A stretch of 64,000 bases of DNA, taken from contig NZ_AP018207.1 in NCBI RefSeq assembly GCF_002367995.1, positions 186,001 through 250,000 of the forward strand. Direction: 5' to 3'. The stretch is from Calothrix brevissima NIES-22. GTDB taxonomy: Bacteria; Cyanobacteriota; Cyanobacteriia; Cyanobacteriales; Nostocaceae. The translations under genes were made by a program, and so were the position numbers. The notes beneath the pieces were generated by a model. The model ran no database searches. It was not told the DNA's origin and worked only from the letters and a program-made list of their open reading frames with translations. Shown piece after piece: positions 18,512-26,945 of this stretch; position 1 is the first letter of the stretch, and each line of letters opens with the position of its first letter.

Positions 18512-18624
18512 AGAAAACACGTAGTAATGGTATGTATTTAATATGCCCATTAACGCCTCAAAAAATAGCACTAAGGCGATGTTTTTGGATAAACTAAGCC
18601 TAAATTAACAGTTAACTGCTTTTT

Positions 18625-18835
18625 TAGGCGTTACATTAACAATGTCAGGCGTTACATTAACAATGTAAGTCGTTACATTAACAATGTCAGGCGTTACATT
18701 AACAATGTCAGGCGTTACATTAACAATGTAAGTCGTTACATTAACAATGTCAGGCGTTACATTAACAATGTAAGTCGTTACATTAACAATGTCAGGCGTT
18801 ACATTAACAATGTCAGGCGTTACATTAACAATGTC
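18625..18835. repeat. Iteron-like array: ten 21-bp direct repeats, each with a dyad
   Basis: TTACATTAACAATGT recurs exactly ten times at constant 21-bp spacing (18630, 18651, 18672 ... 18819). Linkers are of two types, CAGGCG and AAGTCG, in the order C A C C A C A C C C (the last ends CAGAGG). Each unit contains the inverted repeat ACATT-AAC-AATGT. The 21-bp period equals two helical turns, so all dyads face the same side of the DNA. It sits in the upstream region of the 18137-18511 gene. Confidence 0.9.
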
Positions 18836-18906
18836 AGAGGTTGTTTAAAAAATTACCCAAATTCCGTAGTGCGACCCCTTGCTTATCCCGAAATTGCGCC
18901 GTCACC

Positions 18907-19037
18907 CTAGTAGTCTGTCGCATTAATTCTGATAAGTCGCGGATGTTCAGATCCCCGACTTCTTGAAGAAGTCGGGGATCTCGCAGCCTAGCAAAATTAA
19001 TGAGACAAAGCACTAGTAGTCTGTCGCATTAATTCTG
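18907..19037. mobile_element. Repeat element: 25-bp direct repeats flanking a 33-bp palindrome
   Basis: Identical 25-bp sequences (CTAGTAGTCTGTCGCATTAA and TTCTG) occur at 18907-18931 and 19013-19037. Between them lies the perfect-arm palindrome AGATCCCCGACTTCTT-G-complement at 18949-18981. A diverged inverted copy of the 25-mer (AAAATTAATGAGACAAAG, about 18992-19010) precedes the second copy. The following 19060-19180 region is made of TTTGCGTC/TTTGCGCC-type short repeats with no gene. Confidence 0.65.
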
Positions 19038-19277
19038 TGGGGTAAGTTTCTTCTTTTTTTCTCTTCCTTTGTGTACTTCGTGTCTTTGCGGTTCGTTTTT
19101 ACCCCTCGAAATTTTTGCGCCTTCTACCCAAAATACGTGATTTTTCTTTGCGTCTTTGCGCCTTTGCGTGAGATTATCCTCTTGACAAATTTCCAACACC
19201 AGCGAATGAAACAGCCCTGCTACCTACGTAGCGATCGCATATTTTTTAGTTAGAAGTCCCTGAAGAGGTGAACTTCC

Positions 19278-20111
19278 TTAACCAAAACGTCCGCTAATAT
19301 AGTCTTCGGCTTCTTTAGTTTGCGGCGAGTTGAACATTTGATCTGTCGGACTAAACTCGACTAATTTTCCCCGCCGCTTGCTGTGTTCGTCTATTTCTGT
19401 ATTGAAGAAAGCTGTCCAATCGGCAACTCTGGCTGCTTGTTGCATATTATGAGTTACCATAATAATGGTGTATTGTTCCTTCAATTCTAAGCAGAGTTCT
19501 TCTACTTGACGGCTAGAAATGGGATCGAGAGCCGAGCATGGTTCATCCATTAATAATACATCTGGCTTCATGGCGATCGCTCTCGCAATGCAGAGTCGTT
19601 GCTGTTGTCCGCCAGATAAGGCTGTACCCTTTTCTTTAAGCTTGTCTTTGACTTCATTCCAAATCGCTGCGCGTCTGAGGGAATCTTCGACTAATTCATC
19701 CAGATTACCTTTATAGCCGTTAGAACGGGGGCCAAAAGCTATATTTTCGTAAATTGATTTCGGAAAAGGATTCGGACGTTGAAACACCATCCCGACTTGG
19801 CGACGCAATTTGACAGAATTAACCCGAGGATCGTAAATATTGCGATCGCGATAATTTAACCTTCCTTCTACTTTCGCACCGGGAATTAAATCGTTCATCC
19901 GGTTGAAGCAGCGTAATAAAGTACTTTTACCGCATCCTGAAGGGCCAATAAAAGCCACAATTTGTCTCTCAGGAATTTGTAAATACACATCTAGCAGTGC
20001 TAAAAATCCCCCATAATATACTTTTACACCTTCAACATCAAACACAGTATTATTTTGGTCGATTGTTGCACTATCAAATTGACTTTTATTATTGCTAGAA
20101 TATGATGGCAT
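19278..20111 (-). CDS. pstB: Phosphate ABC transporter ATP-binding protein PstB
   Basis: A 277-aa cytoplasmic ATPase that powers high-affinity phosphate import. Walker A is GPSGCGKST. The signature is [16 protein letters not shown], Walker B is [12 protein letters not shown], and the switch His is in [14 protein letters not shown]. The PstB-specific insertion around [31 protein letters not shown] is present. Length is normal for the family. It is the last gene of pstS-C-A-B, all on the minus strand. The 185-bp gap after pstA contains a CTGCCTT/CTGCCGT heptamer run, an unusual interruption for a pst operon. Confidence 0.95.
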   Translation of the reverse strand: MPSYSSNNKSQFDSATIDQNNTVFDVEGVKVYYGGFLALLDVYLQIPERQIVAFIGPSGCGKSTLLRCFNRMNDLIPGAKVEGRLNYRDRNIYDPRVNSVKLRRQVGMVFQRPNPFPKSIYENIAFGPRSNGYKGNLDELVEDSLRRAAIWNEVKDKLKEKGTALSGGQQQRLCIARAIAMKPDVLLMDEPCSALDPISSRQVEELCLELKEQYTIIMVTHNMQQAARVADWTAFFNTEIDEHSKRRGKLVEFSPTDQMFNSPQTKEAEDYISGRFG

Positions 20112-20221
20112 TTGGTAAATCTCCTAGTATTGATAAATTCCTGAGAATTTTTTAAGAAGGTAAAAGTTCGGAGACAGAGGGCACAAGGTAATCTCCATAA
20201 ATAAATTCAGGGGCTTGTATC

Positions 20222-20286
20222 CCTAATGCAGAGGGCGCACTCTTGAATCTCTTCCCTTCTGCCGTCTGCCTTCTGCCGTCTGCCTT
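20222..20286. repeat. CTGCCGT/CTGCCTT heptamer repeat between pstA and pstB
   Basis: Short tandem heptamers (TTCTGCCGTCTGCCTTCTGC and continuing) lie in the pstA-pstB gap. They resemble the STRR repeats of heterocystous cyanobacteria. They may reduce or modulate read-through into pstB. Confidence 0.6.
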
Positions 20287-20296
20287 TCTTCGGTTA

Positions 20297-21196
20297 TTAA
20301 TGGATAGTGAAGCGTTGTCTAATATAAATGGCGACACCATTTAAAGCTAAAATCAAAAGTAACAAGGCAATAATTGTGGCGGCGGCTGCATTGGCAAAAC
20401 CTGGTTCGGGACGAGTAATGTAACTATAAATTTGAATTGGTAACGCCATAAATCTCTGGAATAAACCAGGATTAAATGTGAGAAAACCGACAGCACCAAC
20501 AACTATTAACGAAGCTGCATCGCCAATGGCGCGGGAGATAGAAATAATTACCCCTGTGAGAATACCAGGAACAGCATAAGGTATGACATGACTGCTAATA
20601 GTTTTCCATTTAGTCATACCTAATCCATAGGATGCATATCGCAGCGAATTAGGAACAGCGCGAATCGCTTCTCTTGCCGTCACAATAATTACTGGTAAAG
20701 ACAATAAAGATAAAGTCAAAGCACCAGAAATTAAAGCAGGGCCAAATCCTAGCAAATAATTAAAAACACCTAAACCCAGCAAGCCATAAACAATAGAAGG
20801 TACCCCAGCTAAATTACTGATATTAATTTCAATAATCGCCGTCCACCAATTTCTCGGTGCATATTCTTCTAAATACAAAGCTGCACCTACACCAATAGGA
20901 ACTGTTACGCAAATCACCACAAGTCCTAAAATAATGCTGCTGATAATTGCGGGACGAATACCCCCTGCATCAGGAAAGCGTGAAGGTGTTTCTGTTAAAA
21001 AACCCGGTGATAAAAATCTACCTAATCCGTCCCGGAGAATATCAAACAGCAGTAATCCTAAAACGAACAAGCCAATTAATAAACCCAATAAAAACAGGAT
21101 TTCAAATACCTTGCCTAAAATCTCTCGTTGATTGATATTATCGCTAAATTCATTTGTAGAATCTAGATAATCATCCCGTTGGTAAGTTGTCGCCAT
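20297..21196 (-). CDS. pstA: Phosphate ABC transporter permease PstA
   Basis: A 299-aa inner-membrane permease with six predicted helices. The first is LFLLGLLIGLFVLGLLLFDIL. The binding-protein-dependent transport motif is in the AREAIRAVPNSLRYASYGLG region (EAA loop), which contacts PstB. PstA-type features are EEYAPRNWWTAIIEINISNLAGVPSIVYG and SRAIGDAASLIVVGAV. It starts 16 bp after the pstC stop, so translation may be coupled. Length is typical. Confidence 0.94.
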   Translation of the reverse strand: MATTYQRDDYLDSTNEFSDNINQREILGKVFEILFLLGLLIGLFVLGLLLFDILRDGLGRFLSPGFLTETPSRFPDAGGIRPAIISSIILGLVVICVTVPIGVGAALYLEEYAPRNWWTAIIEINISNLAGVPSIVYGLLGLGVFNYLLGFGPALISGALTLSLLSLPVIIVTAREAIRAVPNSLRYASYGLGMTKWKTISSHVIPYAVPGILTGVIISISRAIGDAASLIVVGAVGFLTFNPGLFQRFMALPIQIYSYITRPEPGFANAAAATIIALLLLILALNGVAIYIRQRFTIH

Positions 21197-21212
21197 AGTG
21201 ATTCAGCAGTGA

Positions 21213-22154
21213 TTAATCGTATTTTTCTTTAAATCGGTTAGCAATCCAATAGCTAACAATATTCAAAGCCAGGGTAATTAAAAACAATAGCGCGCCTACT
21301 GCATATAAAGTCTGAAAATTCAAACTTCCCCGGGGACTATCACCACCGGAAATTTGTGCCATATAAGCTGTCATTGTTTCTACTGATTCGGCAAAGTTAA
21401 TCGTGATTCTTGGTTGTTGTCCCGCCGCAATTACAACTGTCATTGTCTCACCCACAGCGCGAGAAATCCCCAGAATAATTGAAGCGATAATTCCCGAAAG
21501 TGCGGCTGGTAGAACAACTTTAAAAATCGATTCTAGTTTTGTAATTCCTAAAGCATAAGCGCCTTCTCGCAAAGAACGGGGAACAGCTTGAATTGCATCT
21601 AAGCTAATAGAACCAACTGTAGGTGTAATCATCACTCCCATCATTAAACCTGCACTTAAAGCGTTGAATAATTCTAAGGGAAAGATATTTCTGAGTAAGG
21701 GAGTGATAAAAAGTAGGGCAAAATAACCATATACTACAGTTGGTATCCCTGCTAAAAGTTCCACTGCAGGACGTAAAATTGCGGCTACTTTAGGTTGCGC
21801 ATATTCACTCAAATAAATTGCTGAAGATAAACCTAGAGGAATCGCCACAGCCATTGCGATCGCAGTTGTTAATAATGTACCGTTAATCAAAGGCCATACG
21901 CCAAAATGCTTATCGGCAAATAGCGGTGTCCATTTAGTATCCAAAAAGAATTGAGCAAAAGAAACTTCTTGAAAAAATCCAAATGTTTCTTGAAAGATAA
22001 TTAAGACAATGCCAAAAGTAGTTAAGACAGAAACAAAAGCACAAGCAAATAAAATTACCCCAATAATCTTTTCTAAGATATCATCTGAGGCATTTTTTTC
22101 TAGTGACTCTCGAAATCTTTGCTCTAAATCATCTTGTGGACTGATATTTTGCAT
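21213..22154 (-). CDS. pstC: Phosphate ABC transporter permease PstC
   Basis: 313 aa with the start at [15 protein letters not shown] longer in-frame ATG at 22280 would overlap pstS by about 100 bp and add a basic, non-conserved leader, so the later start is preferred. About six membrane helices are seen. The EAA-type loop is [19 protein letters not shown], with [19 protein letters not shown] and [30 protein letters not shown] as PstC hallmarks. It pairs with PstA to form the channel. The stop of pstS lies 25 bp upstream of this start. Confidence 0.92.
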   Translation of the reverse strand: MQNISPQDDLEQRFRESLEKNASDDILEKIIGVILFACAFVSVLTTFGIVLIIFQETFGFFQEVSFAQFFLDTKWTPLFADKHFGVWPLINGTLLTTAIAMAVAIPLGLSSAIYLSEYAQPKVAAILRPAVELLAGIPTVVYGYFALLFITPLLRNIFPLELFNALSAGLMMGVMITPTVGSISLDAIQAVPRSLREGAYALGITKLESIFKVVLPAALSGIIASIILGISRAVGETMTVVIAAGQQPRITINFAESVETMTAYMAQISGGDSPRGSLNFQTLYAVGALLFLITLALNIVSYWIANRFKEKYD

Positions 22155-22179
22155 AAACGTTCCAAGTATCAAACTTGAT

Positions 22180-23181
22180 TTAAATAAAATTGGTAATGGG
22201 TTCGCCGGGTTTAGCTTTTTTAAACTTGGTTCCTGTTTCGCCTTTAGCAAACTTTTGTTTAACTTTAATATAGGCTTCATCGGGTAACGCTACATAACCC
22301 ACGCTATCTACCCATTTCCAAGAATTATCTAGATAAAACTCCACAAATTCTTTCACTGCGGGTTTAGTATCTAGAGATTTCTTACTGACATAAATAAATA
22401 AAGGACGAGATAAAGGTGTGTAGGTATTTTTAATGACGTTATCTACTGGAACGGGTTTTTCACACTTTCCTGTCGGACTTTCTACCGCCACTAAATTTAA
22501 TTTATCTTGGTTTTGAATGTAATAAGATATGCCTACATAACCCAAGGCTGTCGCATCACCGGATACACCTTGCACCAATAAATTTTGATTGTGGCTGGGA
22601 GTATAATCTGTGCGCCCATTTTTAGCTTTACCAGTTACAGCTTGCGTCATATAGTCAAATGTTCCTGTATCCGAAGCTGGCGCATATAACTTCAATTTTT
22701 GATTGGGAAACTTGGGATTTACTTGATTCCAAGTTAAAATTTTACCGTCTGATTTAGCACTCCAAATTTTGTCTAATTCCTTAATCGTCAAACATGTAGC
22801 AAAGTTATTTTTACGGTTAGCAATAACAGCAATCCCATCTAAACCTATGGGTAACTCAACAAATTCAATTTTCTTACTACTACATTTTTTGATTTCTTCA
22901 TCCCTAATGGTACGGGAAGCGCCAACAATATCAATATCACCATTACAAAACTTACTGATACCGCCACCGGTGCCGCTAGATGCAACACTTACTTGCGCTT
23001 GCGGTTTTACCTTTCCATATTCTTCTGCAACTGCTAAAGAAATCGGAAAACCCACAGCAGCACCATCAATACTCACCTGACTTTTTAATTCATTTCCTCC
23101 ATTACAAGCAGTAATGCTGCTAATGATTAAGAGGAAATTAGTCAGATAACAGCTAGATTTAAATAGGCTACGCCAACTCAT
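22180..23181 (-). CDS. pstS: Periplasmic phosphate-binding protein PstS
   Basis: A 333-aa secreted lipoprotein: hydrophobic signal [11 protein letters not shown] with a lipobox-like Cys. Phosphate-binding signatures are [14 protein letters not shown], the [23 protein letters not shown] loop, and [15 protein letters not shown]. The C-terminus ([31 protein letters not shown]) is typical. It delivers phosphate to PstCAB encoded immediately downstream. It is preceded by 41 bp and another binding-protein gene, suggesting one transcript for all five genes. Confidence 0.94.
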   Translation of the reverse strand: MSWRSLFKSSCYLTNFLLIISSITACNGGNELKSQVSIDGAAVGFPISLAVAEEYGKVKPQAQVSVASSGTGGGISKFCNGDIDIVGASRTIRDEEIKKCSSKKIEFVELPIGLDGIAVIANRKNNFATCLTIKELDKIWSAKSDGKILTWNQVNPKFPNQKLKLYAPASDTGTFDYMTQAVTGKAKNGRTDYTPSHNQNLLVQGVSGDATALGYVGISYYIQNQDKLNLVAVESPTGKCEKPVPVDNVIKNTYTPLSRPLFIYVSKKSLDTKPAVKEFVEFYLDNSWKWVDSVGYVALPDEAYIKVKQKFAKGETGTKFKKAKPGEPITNFI

Positions 23182-23222
23182 AAGCTACCCAAAATTTGTC
23201 AGTAATTAAATCCAGGGGAATT

Positions 23223-24356
23223 TTATGCTTTCTTTCCCGATTGCACTTTGTCAAAAATTGCCCCATCGTCAAAAAATTTCTGCTGAATTAAATCCCAACC
23301 GCCTAAATCTTGAGATGTAAATAATGTATTTATAGGCGGATATTGGGCGACTACTTCTTGGCTAACGGTAGGATTAACAGGACGATATTGTAATTTCGCA
23401 AATTCGCGCTGTGCTTCTGTCGAGTATAAGAAATCAACAAATGCGGCGGCGACTTCTCTTGTACCGTGTTTATCAACGTTTTTATCAACTATGGCGACAG
23501 GATTGTCAATAGAAATATTGACTTGGGGGACAGAATAAGGCGATTTTGAGCCATTCTTTTCAGCCAAAGCTATCTCATTTTCGTAGTTGATTAATACATC
23601 TCCCTGATTTTGTTGGAAGAATAAATTGCTAGCTTCGCGAGCATCTTTTGTCAGAGTCGGAGTATTTTTATAAACTTTGGTAACATAATCTAAAGCTGTT
23701 GCTTCATCGCCACCATTAAGAGTTACCGAACCCCAAAAAGCGAGAAATTCCCAAATAGCAATCCCCGAAGTTTTGGGATTAGCTGCAATTAATGTGACGC
23801 CATCTTTTGCTAAGTCTTGCCAACTATTTATTCCTTTGGGATTACCTTCACGAGTGACAATCGCCGCTACAGATTTACTCACAATCCCATTTCTCGGCGC
23901 TCTATTTTCCCAACCAGCTTTTATTAAACCTGCTTGCTGGATTTTCTTAACATCTAAAGGTAGTGCTAAATGGACTATATCTGCTTCTTGGCTACCAGCA
24001 ATTACAGCTGCGGCTTGTGCGCCAGAACCCCCATAACTTTGTTCAAAAGTGACATTTTGATGATGTTCTTGTTTCCACTTGGCAACAAATTTGGGAATTA
24101 TTTGATCGTGAGCTACCTGGGTAACTGAAAAAGAAACCAACTTCAGCTTCACATCAGATTGTCCAGCAAATCTGCTTTCCGAACAAGATGCGATCGCTGT
24201 ACTAAAAATAGCGGCTACTAACAACAAACTCACAAAACTGCTAACATTACGCACCTGCAACCACTTTGCAACTATGTGTTGGTAACGCCTTATAGTCGGC
24301 AAAATTTTCTCCACAATTAAGCATTCTAACTGCGCTAGATGTGGCAACTTGCTCAT
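23223..24356 (-). CDS. Sulfate-binding-protein family periplasmic protein at the head of the pst operon
   Basis: About 377 aa from the ATG at 24356. This ATG has AAGGAG at good spacing; the ATG two codons earlier would lie only 3 nt from it. A long N-terminus leads to a signal with lipobox-like AIASC. The mature part has Sbp/CysP-family signatures: SVTQVAHDQIIPKFVAKW, the oxyanion loop QSYGGSGAQAAAV, and NPKTSGIAIWEFLAFWG. The C-terminus FLYSTEAQREFAKLQYRPV is also typical. The family binds sulfate or thiosulfate and related oxyanions. Yet the gene sits 41 bp upstream of pstS, with no sulfate permease genes here. It may be an auxiliary oxyanion receptor of the phosphate system or a phosphate-stress protein. 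The ligand is undetermined. Confidence 0.85.
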   Translation of the reverse strand: MSKLPHLAQLECLIVEKILPTIRRYQHIVAKWLQVRNVSSFVSLLLVAAIFSTAIASCSESRFAGQSDVKLKLVSFSVTQVAHDQIIPKFVAKWKQEHHQNVTFEQSYGGSGAQAAAVIAGSQEADIVHLALPLDVKKIQQAGLIKAGWENRAPRNGIVSKSVAAIVTREGNPKGINSWQDLAKDGVTLIAANPKTSGIAIWEFLAFWGSVTLNGGDEATALDYVTKVYKNTPTLTKDAREASNLFFQQNQGDVLINYENEIALAEKNGSKSPYSVPQVNISIDNPVAIVDKNVDKHGTREVAAAFVDFLYSTEAQREFAKLQYRPVNPTVSQEVVAQYPPINTLFTSQDLGGWDLIQQKFFDDGAIFDKVQSGKKA

Positions 24357-24671
24357 CAGCATTTGCTCCTTTTACGGTATATCGGGCGGAATACCGTTGT
24401 TCAAATTATTATATACAGTATCAACTGATATTTATGATTTCGGTTTATTTTTCGTTACTGAGTCAGCAAATTACTATAAGGTAGCAACACAAGTATTTAC
24501 AAAATTAACTTTTAAAAAGCAGAAGGAATCAAAAAATAAGCGCAATCAAGAGCTTATGAGATATTTTTGGTTCTAAAACTCATCAAAATACTGGATATAT
24601 CCAACATTTAATTGCTGAACCAGAAAAACTAACAAACTTTACAAATAATTGTATATAATCTAGCCAATCAA
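24357..24671. other. Presumed promoter region of the pst cluster
   Basis: About 315 bp upstream of the first gene. I looked for cyanobacterial Pho-box repeats (CTTAACCT-like 8-mers at 11-bp spacing) and found no convincing set, only TTTGTAAATACTTGTG-type AT-rich sequence on the minus strand. A small imperfect inverted repeat, ACGGTATATCGGGCGGAATACCGT, sits at about 24374-24397, just upstream of the Shine-Dalgarno. Confidence 0.35.
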
Positions 24672-24698
24672 TAAAAAATCCCTCCTGAGAGGGAGGGA
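24672..24698 (-). terminator. Rho-independent terminator downstream of the 24909-25532 gene
   Basis: On the minus strand TCCCTCCC-TCTCA-GGAGGGA forms a 7-bp GC-rich stem directly followed by TTTTTTAT. It is oriented to end transcription coming from 24909-25532, about 210 bp upstream. Confidence 0.75.
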
Positions 24699-24773
24699 GT
24701 AAATTATTATTTGTGTATTACAAATTTAATGCCTAAAGTCTTAATCGGCGTTGCATAATTGCGGGATGATTTA

Positions 24774-24851
24774 TCTCACGCAGAGGAGGCAGCGCGTTGC
24801 GGGGGTTCCGCCCGTTGTAGCGACTGCCGTCGCGCACCAGACGCAGAGAGA
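24774..24851. repeat. CGCAGAGG-type repeat with a nested palindromic insert
   Basis: CTCACGCAGAGG and ACGCAGAGAG flank a GC-rich insert (GGCAGCGCGTTGCGGGGG, then TTCCGCCCGTTGTAGCGACT) with partial dyad symmetry. A similar nesting of a different insert in the same host repeat occurs at 53463-53522. Confidence 0.55.
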
Positions 24852-24908
24852 ATCAGGAGTGGAAAATTTTAATAGCTCAAAATCCATCCCCTAATTCAGC
24901 AATGCCTC

Positions 24909-25532
24909 TTAATCAATCAGTTGTGGGCTAGGAACTTGCACATCAATATCTGCTTGAGATAATGTAGGCAGTACCCAATTACCTTCTCCAGCTTTGAAAA
25001 CCTTGGCTGGTGCAACATTCAATTCAATTGCGCCAGTAGCAGGATTAGTTCTAGCAACTGACTGTGTACCATCAACAAACTTGACAGCAATTGCTTCAGT
25101 TAAGGTTTGCACTTCTGTATTGGGAGTTAAAACTACCTGTGTACCTGCGGGAAAGTAAATACCATCGCAATCCCAATCATCATCTGTAATTTGCCCAGCT
25201 GCTAAAAAGTATAGTTGCGTTGGCGATTTTTTGGGTTTATTGGCGTAGACACCCAAAGTTTTACCGGTTTGATTAAAGCACTGCGCCCGCTTTCTTGCTG
25301 TTTCTATCACATACTTTTGCGACTGCAATTGAGAAAGTCTTGCTTGAAATTGTTCGGGCGTATAACCAGCTTGTTCGGGGTTATCTTTTACAGTTAGTAG
25401 TTGATTGAGTTCTTGAGTTACTTCAACATAGTCAGCGCCTTTCGTAAAATCCTTACCTGCCCAAGAAGGTTGAGCAACTGTTAAATTTAAAATGAATACG
25501 AGGGCGACAAGCACAATTTTGATCAACTGCAT
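24909..25532 (-). CDS. Secreted protein of unknown function (207 aa)
   Basis: A clear signal peptide, MQLIKIVLVALVFILNLTVAQPSWA, is followed by the mature start GKDFTKGADYVEVTQELNQL. The mature part has a helical segment (FQARLSQLQSQKYVIETARKRAQCF) and then a beta-rich region with two Cys overall (C-F-N-Q and WDCDGIYFP). The order hints at a small periplasmic or extracellular protein, but I do not recognise a named family. It is the third of three minus-strand genes starting with a CadD-like transporter. It ends at a rho-independent terminator. Its signal cleavage region (PSWA) resembles that of the preceding small gene. Confidence 0.7.
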   Translation of the reverse strand: MQLIKIVLVALVFILNLTVAQPSWAGKDFTKGADYVEVTQELNQLLTVKDNPEQAGYTPEQFQARLSQLQSQKYVIETARKRAQCFNQTGKTLGVYANKPKKSPTQLYFLAAGQITDDDWDCDGIYFPAGTQVVLTPNTEVQTLTEAIAVKFVDGTQSVARTNPATGAIELNVAPAKVFKAGEGNWVLPTLSQADIDVQVPSPQLID

Positions 25533-25638
25533 ATTTTTCTCCTTGCTTGGAAAGTCTTAATAATTTACTAAGAAAGTTATCGGCAGAATTATTGCTAGGG
25601 GAAGGAAGCTTTGAGAAGATTGTGACATAAGTTTTGAT

Positions 25639-25956
25639 TTAGCGGAAAGCAGAGTCTGAAATCTGCGGAAAACTTTCTAGCTTGTTAGGATTTACCCAAC
25701 GATTGACAAATTCGTTCTGGTTTTTACGAACTTTGATTTGCACTTGTTTTGAGCTTAATTTCACCACTTCCGCCGGTATTTTTTGGATATCAGCCGAGTC
25801 AGCACGAGGTTTATAAAGCCAGATGACTTTTTCACCGACTTCAAAATAGTGAGAATTATCTGCTAAATAAATATGTGTGACTGCCCAAGAAGGATAAGCT
25901 CCTATTAGGTTGATTAGCAGTAAGAAAATAGCTAAAGAAAGTGGGAGAATTTTCAT
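25639..25956 (-). CDS. Small secreted protein of unknown function (105 aa)
   Basis: A signal peptide, MKILPLSLAIFLLLINLIGAYPSWA, is followed by a compact beta-rich mature domain of about 80 residues (FEVGEKVIWLYKPR, IPAEVVKLSSKQVQIKVRKN, RWVNPNKLE). The alternation suggests an SH3-like or Tudor-like barrel, but this is only a pattern impression. It begins 11 bp after the CadD-like transporter stop, so the two are very probably co-transcribed. I do not recognise the family. Confidence 0.6.
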   Translation of the reverse strand: MKILPLSLAIFLLLINLIGAYPSWAVTHIYLADNSHYFEVGEKVIWLYKPRADSADIQKIPAEVVKLSSKQVQIKVRKNQNEFVNRWVNPNKLESFPQISDSAFR

Positions 25957-25967
25957 AGTTTTGACAA

Positions 25968-26672
25968 TTATAAGCTTTGCATTTTAAATTTATAGCTTTG
26001 AATAAGTTTGATAATAGCCATTAACCCCAGACAAGTAAACGTCAAAATAATCGGATTCAAGGCAGCACTATCTAAGATAATAAACACGCCTAAACCTATT
26101 AAGACAAAGGGAACAAAATTATTACCATAGCGAGTTAATAAATTAGCGATCGCATTTTGACAGGTTAGTTTATAAGTCACATAACACCAAACTCCAACCA
26201 GCAATAAAAATACACTAATAATTACTAGCAATTCAGACCAAGCACTATGAGCAAATAATGGCATATAAATTCCGATATTATCACTACCATTAGCAATAGT
26301 AATTGCTGCCACACTATAAGCTTGAGGAGATAAAAAGCTAGTAAAAATCGAAGTATGAGATAATTCTAGTTCTGCTTCTGTATCCGATGATGTCTCATTA
26401 TCAGGATGCAGCAGACGATTTAAACCAATGGTAATTGGCACTAAACCCAAAAGTCCAATCCAATGAGATGGTAATATTAAACCTCCAAAAAAACCAAATA
26501 AACTGGCAATTACTAAAGTACAAAATCCTAAATACTGCCCAATAACAATATGCCGACGGCGAAAAGTAGCGTTCACCTGAGAAAATAACAATGTGAGGAT
26601 GACTAAATCATCTAAATTAGTAGCTGTAAACGCTGCAAGTCCTGTAGGGATAGCTGTAATAAGTTCTTTCAT
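25968..26672 (-). CDS. CadD-like cadmium-resistance family transporter
   Basis: A 234-aa inner-membrane protein with five to six hydrophobic segments. Family-typical features are the N-terminal FTATNLDDLVILTLLFSQ, with paired Asp in the first helix, and the later AAITIANGSDNIGIYMPLFA, with a second conserved Asp. QYLGFCTLVIASLFGFFGGL lies between. CadD proteins are implicated in cadmium resistance, but cyanobacterial homologues may handle other cations. It lies immediately upstream of two small secreted proteins with which it likely forms an operon. Confidence 0.82.
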   Translation of the reverse strand: MKELITAIPTGLAAFTATNLDDLVILTLLFSQVNATFRRRHIVIGQYLGFCTLVIASLFGFFGGLILPSHWIGLLGLVPITIGLNRLLHPDNETSSDTEAELELSHTSIFTSFLSPQAYSVAAITIANGSDNIGIYMPLFAHSAWSELLVIISVFLLLVGVWCYVTYKLTCQNAIANLLTRYGNNFVPFVLIGLGVFIILDSAALNPIILTFTCLGLMAIIKLIQSYKFKMQSL

Positions 26673-26945
26673 TTAATTGCGGCTCAACTTTTTGCTGATA
26701 ATGTTGGTAATGATGTTGGTAATATCTGTAAAGGTTGGGAAAATTTCTATTTAATGAAGCGTGCAGATATAATTTCCCATTTCCATGATTCACTGTGTTT
26801 ACTGGTAAAGCAAAACAAAAATTATGCCCAATATTCTTTTTTAAGCAAAACCTTCTCAGACGGCTTTAAATCTGCAATATTTTCTGGTTTAACTCAGCAG
26901 ATTTCCACTGTGCGATCGCAATTGCCATGAGTTGCTGATCGATGA

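Noticed and set aside
18625-18835. CRISPR array
   Set aside because: The 21-bp units are contiguous with no unique spacers, and no cas genes are nearby.
22155-22280. N-terminal extension of PstC
   Set aside because: It would overlap pstS by about 100 bp and is basic and unlike PstC N-termini. The ATG at 22154 fits better.
24357-24671. Pho box upstream of the pst cluster
   Set aside because: No repeated CTTAACCT-like 8-mers at the right spacing could be found.
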